From assembly GCF_000568405.1 (NCBI RefSeq), contig NZ_ARZY01000001.1, forward strand, positions 248,001 to 312,000: DNA of 64,000 nucleotides, in the 5' to 3' direction. The number at the start of each line of letters is the position of its first letter. Positions within the stretch are counted from its first letter, which is position 1. This DNA comes from Catenovulum agarivorans DS-2 (GTDB lineage Bacteria; Pseudomonadota; Gammaproteobacteria; Enterobacterales; Alteromonadaceae). A model generated the notes under the pieces. That model was not told the origin of the DNA and made no database searches. It saw nothing but the letters and a program-made list of their open reading frames with translations. Shown piece by piece: positions 56,882 through 64,000 of the stretch. The position numbers and the translations under genes are program-made.

Positions 56882-57899
56882 AACTTGCCTTTATCATATT
56901 GCTAACGGCTATTCGGGTTTTTGGCAGTGCATTGGGGTTCTGCATTAAAGCTAAAATGGGCCTGCGTAACGAAGGTAGAGCAATTGCATCTCTAAATAGT
57001 GCTTCAAAATTATTTGCTGGAAGGTCAGCTATTTTTTCTAAATAGACGCTTAGCAGCAACGGGTCTTTTAACGAAACCCAGCAGCGCGCGCCGACGATTA
57101 ATAATAAGTTTAAAATATCCTCAGCGGGTTTATCAGTGCTCACTTGTTTAGTTAGCCAGGTTTGCACACTTGTTTGGTCACAATATCCTGCTAGCACACG
57201 TAAAATCGCGAGCTGTTTTTCCTCACTGTTTTCATTTTCCAGATAGCGTATCGATTTGTTTACGAGCACTTTAGGGAGCTCACAGTGCTCTAAAATTGGA
57301 ATTAGTTGGTTTTGCAATTCATCGGGTAATTGCCAAAACTCATTTTGCAATAATTTGTGCACTTTAGGATCTTTTTGTACCAAAATATCAGCCCAACCTT
57401 GCACGGTTAAATTGCGCCACTGTGCTTTATCGCTTTGGTCTAAATAGTCCAAACAAGCCTGTGCTAGCTCGGAATAGCTGCGGTTAAATTTATCTTTTAT
57501 ACGCGCATTCACTATAGCGACCTTAGTTTGTTCAGGCAATTTGATATAAGGGTTGTCTGGCAGTTGTTGTTGCTCGTCTGTTTGTTGTGCAAAGTCATTG
57601 CCCAAAGCTTCTTGAATGATCGCAACAAAATGGTTGCGTGAGCCCGGGATAACTTGGCTTTCTTCATCTAATGGCAAATTTAAAAACCAGATATATGGGT
57701 TGTCTGTTTGCCCGATTGGCCAATAAACAAGTGCAAATTTTGCCTGACTTTGGATTGGGTAGGGGTAGGCTTGCTGGCCATCTTCAAATTGTTCGAAGGT
57801 TGTTTTGTCTATATCAATAACTCTTCTGCCCACATCAAAAACACAATAATCACAACCTGCATACTGCACAAGTTGATATAAAGTTGAAATGTTTTGCAT
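56865..57899 (-). CDS. DUF3549-family protein
   Basis: A 344-residue soluble protein starting MQNISTLYQLVQYAGCDYCVFDVGRRV, the typical opening of the DUF3549 family; FALVYWPIGQTDNPYIWFLNLPLDEES is also conserved. The C-terminal half is helical and HEAT-like. Function is unknown; the family commonly sits next to DUF3301 and YqcC, as here. ATG 57899 gives the conserved N-terminus; an in-frame TTG lies at 57911. It is divergent from yqcC. Confidence 0.85.
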   Translation of the reverse strand: MQNISTLYQLVQYAGCDYCVFDVGRRVIDIDKTTFEQFEDGQQAYPYPIQSQAKFALVYWPIGQTDNPYIWFLNLPLDEESQVIPGSRNHFVAIIQEALGNDFAQQTDEQQQLPDNPYIKLPEQTKVAIVNARIKDKFNRSYSELAQACLDYLDQSDKAQWRNLTVQGWADILVQKDPKVHKLLQNEFWQLPDELQNQLIPILEHCELPKVLVNKSIRYLENENSEEKQLAILRVLAGYCDQTSVQTWLTKQVSTDKPAEDILNLLLIVGARCWVSLKDPLLLSVYLEKIADLPANNFEALFRDAIALPSLRRPILALMQNPNALPKTRIAVSNMIKASYGTTH

Positions 57900-57920
57900 T
57901 AATCGACCCAATAAAGCATT

Positions 57921-57947
57921 AAAAAAGCGTTATAATAGCGCTTTTTT
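57921..57947. promoter_or_regulatory. Symmetric hairpin with TATAAT in its loop
   Basis: AAAAAAGCG (57921-57929) and CGCTTTTTT (57939-57947) form a perfect stem, with TATAAT (57931-57936) in the loop. It lies in the gap between the divergent DUF3549 and yqcC starts. It looks like a terminator but could instead be the -10 region of the yqcC promoter. Confidence 0.5.
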
Positions 57948-57964
57948 AATTGGAACGCATTGCT

Positions 57965-58282
57965 TTGAGTAAACATCAGCAGATAGCAAGTTTATTAACT
58001 GAGCTTGCGGCCGCACTACAGGCGGCAAATTTATGGCAGCAACATCGACCAAGTGCACAAGCTTTAAACAGCTCACAACCATTTTGTATCGACACGTTAG
58101 ATTTTCATCAATGGCTGCAATTTATTTTTATTGAAAAAATGCAAATTATTGCTGAGCAGCAATTAACCTTACCTAGCCAACTATGCATATCGCCGATCGC
58201 TGAAGATGCATTTAATGAACAGACAGCGCCGGAAGGCAAAATACTGGCGGTAATAAAGCAAATTGACGCGTTATTTGCTTAA
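57965..58282 (+). CDS. yqcC: YqcC-family protein
   Basis: A 105-residue helical protein of the YqcC (DUF446) family, function unknown. It matches E. coli YqcC in SSQPFCIDTLDFHQWLQFIFIEKM and in the end LAVIKQIDALFA. The start is likely TTG 57965, with GGAA 9 bases upstream; TTG 57950 is the alternative. It is followed after 9 bases by truC and then yqcA, the same order as in E. coli. Confidence 0.88.
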   Translation: MSKHQQIASLLTELAAALQAANLWQQHRPSAQALNSSQPFCIDTLDFHQWLQFIFIEKMQIIAEQQLTLPSQLCISPIAEDAFNEQTAPEGKILAVIKQIDALFA

Positions 58283-58291
58283 GGAGTGATT

Positions 58292-59026
58292 GTGTTAGAA
58301 ATTTTGTATCAAGATGAGCATTTAGTTGCGGTTAATAAACCTTCTGGTCTGTTGGTGCACAGATCTTTAATCGACAAACACGAAACTCAATTTGCTATGC
58401 AAATGGTACGCGACCAAATAGGTCAGTATGTTTATCCTGTGCACAGGTTGGATAGGCCCACCTCTGGTGTGTTGTTAATGGCGCTCAGTTCAGAAACCGC
58501 TAAATTAGTCTGTGCGGTGATTGAAGCGCGTAAAATGAGTAAAACCTACTACGCAATTACCCGCGGCCATACACCAGAGCAAGGCATTATTGATAAAGCT
58601 TTAGTTGAACAGCCGGATAAAATTTCCGATAAAAAAATGCAGCTCAACCCACCAGCAAAAGAGGCGATTACTCAGTTTGAAACCTTGGCAAAATCGACCC
58701 TTGATATTGAAATTAATCGATATCCACAGTCGAGATTTAGCCTAGTTAAATTAATGCCTATCCATGGACGAAAACATCAAATTCGTCGTCATTTGGCGCA
58801 TTTACGCCATCCAATCCTGGGTGATGTAAATTATGGTGACAATAAATATAATCGTTATCTACGCCAGCAATTAAATCAATTTAGATTGGCACTTCATGCG
58901 GCTAAGGTTGAGATACCTCATCCAATTACTGGCGAAATGCTAACGATTACCGCAGGGTTTGATCAAGGCTTTCAACAAATATTACAATTAACTCAATTAC
59001 CTATGATAGATGAGAGGAATTTATGA
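58292..59026 (+). CDS. truC: tRNA pseudouridine(65) synthase
   Basis: TruC makes pseudouridine at position 65 of tRNAs. The 244-residue RluA-family protein has the start MLEILYQDEHLVAVNKPSGLLVHRS, the catalytic motif HRLDRPTSGVLLMALSS (Asp) and MPIHGRKHQIRRHLAHLRHPILGDV. GTG 58292 is chosen because AAGGAG (58281-58286) lies 5 bases upstream and it gives the E. coli start; a GTG six bases earlier overlaps that site. The stop overlaps the yqcA start (ATGA). Confidence 0.94.
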   Translation: MLEILYQDEHLVAVNKPSGLLVHRSLIDKHETQFAMQMVRDQIGQYVYPVHRLDRPTSGVLLMALSSETAKLVCAVIEARKMSKTYYAITRGHTPEQGIIDKALVEQPDKISDKKMQLNPPAKEAITQFETLAKSTLDIEINRYPQSRFSLVKLMPIHGRKHQIRRHLAHLRHPILGDVNYGDNKYNRYLRQQLNQFRLALHAAKVEIPHPITGEMLTITAGFDQGFQQILQLTQLPMIDERNL

Positions 59027-59478
59027 CAGATATCGCTATCTTGTATGGCTCTGTATACGGCGGTGCTGAAGAATTGGCAGAAACGAGCGCATCTCGCCTG
59101 GAAGATGCAGGATTCGCCGTGAAGCTGTTTTCAGATTGTGAATTAGACGATGTACTTGCGGCCAACGCACCAAACTGGCTGATTATTAGCAGCACCACAG
59201 GCTCGGGTGACATTCCTCAAAATATTGAAAATGTCTACACCGGCTTGCGAGATACAGTGCCAAACTTATCAAAAACTGGCTATGCAGTGATTTGTATGGG
59301 CGACTCGTCATATCGTGAAACATTCTGCGAAGCTGGCAAACAATTTGATGAAGCTATGTACGAAACTATGGCCAAACGCTTAGTAAACCGTTTAGAAATT
59401 GATGCTTGCGAAACTATGGATACAGCAGCCGCATCTGCAGCTTGGATTGGTCAACTAGTCGACAAAATAAAACAGTAA
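59023..59478 (+). CDS. yqcA: Flavodoxin-like protein YqcA
   Basis: A 151-residue FMN-binding flavodoxin-fold protein. The phosphate loop is ILYGSVYGGAEELAE, and SSTTGSGDIPQNIE and CMGDSSYRETFCEAGKQFDE bind the flavin ring; these are MioC/YqcA-type. Position directly behind yqcC-truC (4-base overlap) identifies it as YqcA. It likely carries electrons for an unknown partner. Confidence 0.9.
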   Translation: MTDIAILYGSVYGGAEELAETSASRLEDAGFAVKLFSDCELDDVLAANAPNWLIISSTTGSGDIPQNIENVYTGLRDTVPNLSKTGYAVICMGDSSYRETFCEAGKQFDEAMYETMAKRLVNRLEIDACETMDTAAASAAWIGQLVDKIKQ

Positions 59479-59576
59479 TAGCCCGAAATAAAATAATTTT
59501 TATCAAAAACATAGCTATCTTTTTTCTTTCTACTAGTATTTAAAGAAACAGCGGTTGTTTTAAAGTTGGAGTACTT

Positions 59577-59993
59577 ATGAAATCACTAAAAGTAGAAGAT
59601 TACATGAATAAAAGACCGGTGACTTTTTCTGTTGATATGAATATCGCCGAAGCTGTGGAACGTATTTTGGACATAGACCAGTCTGGTGGGCCAGTGTTAG
59701 ATAGCCGCGGCAAAGTTGTGGGATTTTTGTCTGAGCAAGACTGCATAACACAGATGATTGAGTCTACTTATTACCGAGAGCAAGTAGCTAAAGTCGGCGA
59801 TATAATGGCAACGGATGTTAAATCTTTACGACCTTACTCGTCAGTGTTGGAAGTTGCACAAAAAATGGCGTTATCCAGGCCGCGCATTTATCCCGTTATC
59901 GACGATGATGGTCATTTAGTTGGTACTATCAACCGGCATCAGGTAATGCGAGCGATTGATACCCAATTGCACGATGCATACAATATGGTTTAA
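59577..59993 (+). CDS. CBS-domain-pair protein
   Basis: A 138-residue protein made of two CBS domains and nothing else: VEDYMNKRPVTFSVDMNIAEAVERIL with VVGFLSEQDCITQM, then VGDIMATDVKSLRPYSSVLEVAQKMA with LVGTINRHQVMRAI. CBS pairs bind adenine nucleotides and act as energy sensors; stand-alone versions usually regulate a partner that cannot be named from the sequence. It has a GGAG ribosome site and lies alone between yqcA and hrpA. Confidence 0.88.
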   Translation: MKSLKVEDYMNKRPVTFSVDMNIAEAVERILDIDQSGGPVLDSRGKVVGFLSEQDCITQMIESTYYREQVAKVGDIMATDVKSLRPYSSVLEVAQKMALSRPRIYPVIDDDGHLVGTINRHQVMRAIDTQLHDAYNMV

Positions 59994-60020
59994 CTTCATA
60001 ATTCGACTGTGATTTGCTAG

Positions 60021-60049
60021 CATACCCGCGAATTATTTTCGGGGGTATG
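60021..60049 (+). promoter_or_regulatory. Hairpin sequestering the hrpA ribosome binding site
   Basis: CATACCC (60021-60027) pairs with GGGTATG (60043-60049), and CGAA (60029-60032) pairs with TTCG (60038-60041), with one G-G mismatch between. The only purine-rich site before the TTG start (GGGGG, 60041-60045) lies within the stem. Confidence 0.6.
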
Positions 60050-60053
60050 TTTC

Positions 60054-63000
60054 TTGTCTGAGTTGGTTAAAAATTCTCTAAAATTACTAAAAAAAGTCTA
60101 TCCAGCCGATTTTTTTAGGTTGAAAAATAAGCTTTATCGAATAGATAAAATCAAGCAAGCTGAAAAAAAGCAGCAAGCTTTTGACAATTGGACTGCGGCC
60201 GTTGAGCAGTCATGGCAATTTTATCAAAACCGCGTCAATAACAAACCAACACCTACTTATCCAGATTTACCCGTTAGCCAAAAACGCCAAGATATCATTG
60301 AAGCAATTCGTGAGAATCAAGTCGTTATCATTGCAGGCGAAACGGGGTCGGGCAAAACAACTCAGTTACCGAAAATGTGTTTAGAAGCTGGTTGTGGTGA
60401 ACGTGGTTTGATTGGCCATACCCAGCCAAGGCGATTAGCCGCTCGAAGCGTGGCCAGCCGCATTGCAGAAGAAATGCAATCGCCGTTAGGAGAAGTTGTT
60501 GGTTACAAAGTTAGGTTTAATGAACAAGTCAAAGCTTCTTCTTATATTAAACTGATGACGGATGGGATTTTACTGGCTGAAATTCAGCAAGATAAATTTT
60601 TAAACCAATACGACACCATCATAATTGACGAAGCACACGAGCGCAGTTTAAATATTGATTTTATTTTGGGCTATTTAAAACAGTTATTACCACGACGTCC
60701 TGATTTAAAGTTAATTATTACCTCAGCAACTATTGATGTGGAGCGGTTTGCAAAACATTTTAACCACGCGCCTGTTTTTGAAGTTTCAGGTAGAACCTTT
60801 CCAGTAGATATTCGTTATCGACCTATTGAAGATTTAGTTAGTGAAGAATCAGACGACAAAGATCAATTGGAAGGCATTTATGCCGCGGTCAAGGAACTAA
60901 CTAAAGAGGGTTTAGGAGACATTCTGATTTTCCTCAATGGTGAACGAGAAATCAGAGACACGGCAGATGGCTTAAATAAACTGAAGTTACGTAATACCGA
61001 AATACTGCCCTTGTATGCGCGTCTATCTGCGGCCGAGCAAAATCGAATATTTCAATCACATTCGGGCCGACGTATTGTTTTATCAACTAATGTTGCTGAG
61101 ACCTCGCTGACGGTCCCTGGGATTAAATATGTAATTGATCCTGGAACTGCACGTATTTCTCGTTATAGTACCCGAACTAAAGTGCAGCGCTTACCAATTG
61201 AACCTATTTCACAAGCGAGTGCTAATCAGCGCTCGGGTCGCTGTGGTCGTGTATCGGCTGGTATTTGTATTCGGTTGTATAGTGAAGACGACTTCAACAA
61301 CCGACCTGAGTTTACTGACCCAGAAATTCTTCGGACCAATTTAGCTTCTGTGATACTGCAAATGCATTCACTCGGACTCGGCGATATTGAATCTTTCCCT
61401 TTTATTCAACCGCCTGATAATCGAGCGATTAATGATGGTATCTTGTTGTTACAAGAAATCGGTGCTTTAGAGCAGCATAAAAATAAACAAAAGGCTCGTT
61501 TAACTGAGTTGGGCCGAGCTGTATCAAGGATCCCAGTTGATCCTAGATTGGCCAAAATGGTGGTCACAGCGAACGAGCAATCTTGTTTGCGGGAAGTGAT
61601 CACAATTGTTGCAGGTTTAAGCATTCAAGATCCAAGAGAACGACCAAACGAAAAGAAACAAGCTGCAGATGAGCAACACAAGCGTTTTGAAAGTAATGAT
61701 TCGGACTTCCTAAGCTACTTAAATTTGTGGCAATACATAGAAGAGCAGCAGCAAGAGCTGAGCCAAAATCAGTTTCGAAAGTTATGTAAAAAGGAGTTTT
61801 TAAATTATTTACGCATACGCGAATGGCAAGACATTGTTTATCAGTTAACCGAAGCTACTAAGGAGCAAGGTTGGAAGCTCAACAACCAAGATGCTAATTA
61901 TGCTGCGATTCATCAAGCTATTTTATCTGGGTTATTGAGTCATATTGGCAATAAAGACAACCAACAAGGGTATCTCGGTGCACGAAACAGCCGCTTTGTA
62001 GTTTTCCCTGGCAGCGGGCTGGCTAAAACTAAAGCCAAATGGATTATGGCTGCTGAATTAGTTGAAACTAGTCGTTTATTTGCTCGCGAAGTCGCAAAAA
62101 TAGAGCCCGAATGGATAGAACCCTACGCGATGCATTTGGTCAACCGTAATTACTCTGAACCCCATTGGGAGAAAAAACGTGGCTCAGTTGTAGCCTACGA
62201 AAATGTAGTATTGTACGGTTTGAGCATAGTTCACAAACGAAAAGTTCAGTACAGCAGAATAGACCCAACTGCCTGTAGGGCCATTTTTATTCGTGAAGCA
62301 CTCGTTAATGGCCAAATTCAACTTAATGACGCATTTATCCAGCATAATCAAAATTTGTTAGATGAAATCCATGAGTTAGAAGCCAAATCGCGTCGACGTG
62401 ACATTTTGGTTGACGAAGAAAACTTATTTGAATTCTATGACCAACGCATACCTCAAGAGGTATTTGATACGGTTCGTTTTAAAAAGTGGTGGAGCAAAAA
62501 CAAAAAAACACAGCCAAATTTACTCAACTTTAGTTTAGATGATTTAATGAAACATGATGCATCATCTATAACCAAAGACGCGTTTCCCGATACGTGGAAT
62601 CAGGATGGTTTAGTCCTTAAACTTGAATATGTATTTGAACCGACTGAAGATGCAGATGGTGTTAATTTGATTGTGCCTTTAGCATTGCTTAATCAACTTA
62701 AAGATACAGGTTTTGATTGGGGAATTGCCGGTTATAGACATGACTTAGCGGTTGCACTGATTAAATCTTTGCCAAAAAATTTGCGCAAGAATTTTGTTCC
62801 AGCGCCTGATTTTGCAACTGCTTGTTTGCAGGCCATCCAAGTGTCGGATGAGCCATTTGTGCATGTATTGGCAAAACAACTTTTACGTATGACGGGGACT
62901 AAAATTGATCCTCAGCAGTGGGATTATAGCCAAGTACCAAGTCATCTTAGAATAAACTTTAAGGTGGTTAACGAGAAAGGCTCTGTTTTGGGTATCAGCA

Positions 63001-63956
63001 AAGATTTAGCCGAGCTTAAACGCAAGTTGCAAGGTAAAGTTGCTGATACACTAACAGAAGTGGCAGATGAAGGTATTGAGCAGCAAGGTATACGCGAGTG
63101 GACATTTGGAGCGCTGGAAGCCGAATACACAAAAAAGCAAGCACATTATGAGATCAAAGCTTATCCAGCTTTAGTTGATGACCAAGCTGAAGTGTCGATT
63201 AAATTATTTGATAATCAAACCGATGCAGATTGGAATATGCTGCAAGGCGTTACTCGGTTGTTATATCTTAACTTGCCATCACCACGAAGTTACCTGCAAG
63301 AAAAATTGCCTAATAAAGCAAAACTCGGCTTGTATTTTAACCCGTTTGGCAAAATAGATGACTTGTTGCAGGACTGCATTTTTGCCGCTATTCAGCAATT
63401 GTTAGCTGAAAAGAATACCATTCCGCGTGATGAGCAAGAATACAAGCAAGCTAGAGAAGATATACGTGGCGAGTTGGCAGAGCGTGTCCTTCAAATAGCC
63501 AAACAAGTCGAGTCGATATTGGTCAAGGTCAATGCAATCAATAAAATGCTTAAAGGCAAAACCAGTTTTGAGTTGGTGCAAGCGCAATCTGAAATTAAGC
63601 AGCATTTATCTCAGCTAGTGTTTAAAGGATTTATTACACGTTTTGGCGCCAACAAACTAAAGGATATTGAGCGTTATGTGCAGGGAATACATAGGCGATT
63701 AGAAAAACTGCCAATAGACCCTGTTAGAGATAGGCTGAATCGTGAACAAGTGAATAAAATTGCAGATAACTATGCGGCTAAACTGCAAGCAAATCTGCAA
63801 GGCGAAGCGGTAAATCATACATTAGAGCAATTGCGTTGGATGTTAGAGGAATTAAAAATTTCACTGTTTGCGCAAAACTTGGGGACTAGCATGCCGATAT
63901 CACCAAAGCGTGTACAGCAATTTATAGACTCGGCAACAAAAGACGGTTTGCTGTAG
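60054..63956 (+). CDS. hrpA: ATP-dependent RNA helicase HrpA
   Basis: HrpA is a DEAH-box RNA helicase; in E. coli it aids mRNA processing and rescues stalled, collided ribosomes. The 1300-residue protein equals E. coli HrpA in length. Motifs: Walker A AGETGSGKTTQLPK (about residue 94-107), DEAHERS (about 192-198), SATID, TNVAETSLTVPGIKYVIDPG and QRSGRCGRVSAG, followed by winged-helix, OB-fold and a long C-terminal region. The start is TTG 60054; an ATG at 60047 is out of frame and stops at once. The ribosome site GGGGG is inside a stem-loop, so translation may be regulated. The last 44 bases of the window contain nothing I can call. Confidence 0.95.
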   Translation: MSELVKNSLKLLKKVYPADFFRLKNKLYRIDKIKQAEKKQQAFDNWTAAVEQSWQFYQNRVNNKPTPTYPDLPVSQKRQDIIEAIRENQVVIIAGETGSGKTTQLPKMCLEAGCGERGLIGHTQPRRLAARSVASRIAEEMQSPLGEVVGYKVRFNEQVKASSYIKLMTDGILLAEIQQDKFLNQYDTIIIDEAHERSLNIDFILGYLKQLLPRRPDLKLIITSATIDVERFAKHFNHAPVFEVSGRTFPVDIRYRPIEDLVSEESDDKDQLEGIYAAVKELTKEGLGDILIFLNGEREIRDTADGLNKLKLRNTEILPLYARLSAAEQNRIFQSHSGRRIVLSTNVAETSLTVPGIKYVIDPGTARISRYSTRTKVQRLPIEPISQASANQRSGRCGRVSAGICIRLYSEDDFNNRPEFTDPEILRTNLASVILQMHSLGLGDIESFPFIQPPDNRAINDGILLLQEIGALEQHKNKQKARLTELGRAVSRIPVDPRLAKMVVTANEQSCLREVITIVAGLSIQDPRERPNEKKQAADEQHKRFESNDSDFLSYLNLWQYIEEQQQELSQNQFRKLCKKEFLNYLRIREWQDIVYQLTEATKEQGWKLNNQDANYAAIHQAILSGLLSHIGNKDNQQGYLGARNSRFVVFPGSGLAKTKAKWIMAAELVETSRLFAREVAKIEPEWIEPYAMHLVNRNYSEPHWEKKRGSVVAYENVVLYGLSIVHKRKVQYSRIDPTACRAIFIREALVNGQIQLNDAFIQHNQNLLDEIHELEAKSRRRDILVDEENLFEFYDQRIPQEVFDTVRFKKWWSKNKKTQPNLLNFSLDDLMKHDASSITKDAFPDTWNQDGLVLKLEYVFEPTEDADGVNLIVPLALLNQLKDTGFDWGIAGYRHDLAVALIKSLPKNLRKNFVPAPDFATACLQAIQVSDEPFVHVLAKQLLRMTGTKIDPQQWDYSQVPSHLRINFKVVNEKGSVLGISKDLAELKRKLQGKVADTLTEVADEGIEQQGIREWTFGALEAEYTKKQAHYEIKAYPALVDDQAEVSIKLFDNQTDADWNMLQGVTRLLYLNLPSPRSYLQEKLPNKAKLGLYFNPFGKIDDLLQDCIFAAIQQLLAEKNTIPRDEQEYKQAREDIRGELAERVLQIAKQVESILVKVNAINKMLKGKTSFELVQAQSEIKQHLSQLVFKGFITRFGANKLKDIERYVQGIHRRLEKLPIDPVRDRLNREQVNKIADNYAAKLQANLQGEAVNHTLEQLRWMLEELKISLFAQNLGTSMPISPKRVQQFIDSATKDGLL

Positions 63957-64000
63957 CAATGGCAGATTAAATGCATGTTAAAAAGTTGTTTACACTGCTT

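Overview
This window is a stretch of ordinary chromosome from a low-GC (roughly 40%) marine-type gammaproteobacterium, most likely an agar-degrading member of the Alteromonadales close to Catenovulum or its relatives. That placement is inference. It rests on the GH50 agarase-like lipoprotein, the PsrA and HexR regulators, the csdA/csdE and yqcC-truC-yqcA gene pairs, the DUF3080/DUF3301/DUF3549 families and the protein sequences generally. I see no phage, transposase, integron or CRISPR array. One tRNA gene (tRNA-Val, GAC) is present.

Layout. 1-4.5 kb: the end of an unknown gene, a galactose operon (galT-galK) with its divergent-end LacI-type repressor, and a DEDD-exonuclease-like protein. 4.5-13.6 kb: a large protein with two PilZ domains, radA, a small zinc-ribbon protein, a fructosamine kinase, csdE-csdA and a CHASE-like/GGDEF/EAL protein. 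13.8-19.4 kb: psrA-fadE (fatty-acid oxidation) and a GH50 agarase-like lipoprotein. 19.5-22.1 kb: tRNA-Val, a DUF3080 lipoprotein and a MATE transporter.

22.2-52.2 kb is a long run of central carbon metabolism: gltA, sdhCDAB, sucABCD (TCA cycle); pykA, hexR, then zwf-pgl-edd-glk-eda (glucose to pyruvate by the Entner-Doudoroff route) and gapA; then malQ, glgB, glgX (glycogen/maltodextrin) and gnd, with msrB translationally coupled to it. Galactose released from agar can enter through galK/galT, glucose and glycogen sugars through glk, zwf and edd/eda, and the pyruvate produced can feed the TCA genes.

52.6-64 kb: an HPP-family membrane protein and a small membrane protein divergent from a LysR regulator, a secreted protein of unknown function, a TonB-C-terminal-domain protein, a three-gene cluster (DUF3549, DUF3301 and an unknown), yqcC-truC-yqcA, a CBS-pair protein and the RNA helicase hrpA.

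Most genes are recognisable housekeeping genes. The second-look items are mainly regulatory DNA: paired LacI-type operators around the gal promoter, a PsrA box on the psrA start site, two HexR-like boxes before zwf, a perfect 13-bp palindrome at the LysR promoter, a perfect 11-bp palindrome before gapA, and a hairpin that buries the hrpA ribosome binding site. I did not find a clearly new multi-gene system. The least explained proteins are the double-PilZ protein, the 172-aa DEDD-like protein and the 305-aa secreted protein.
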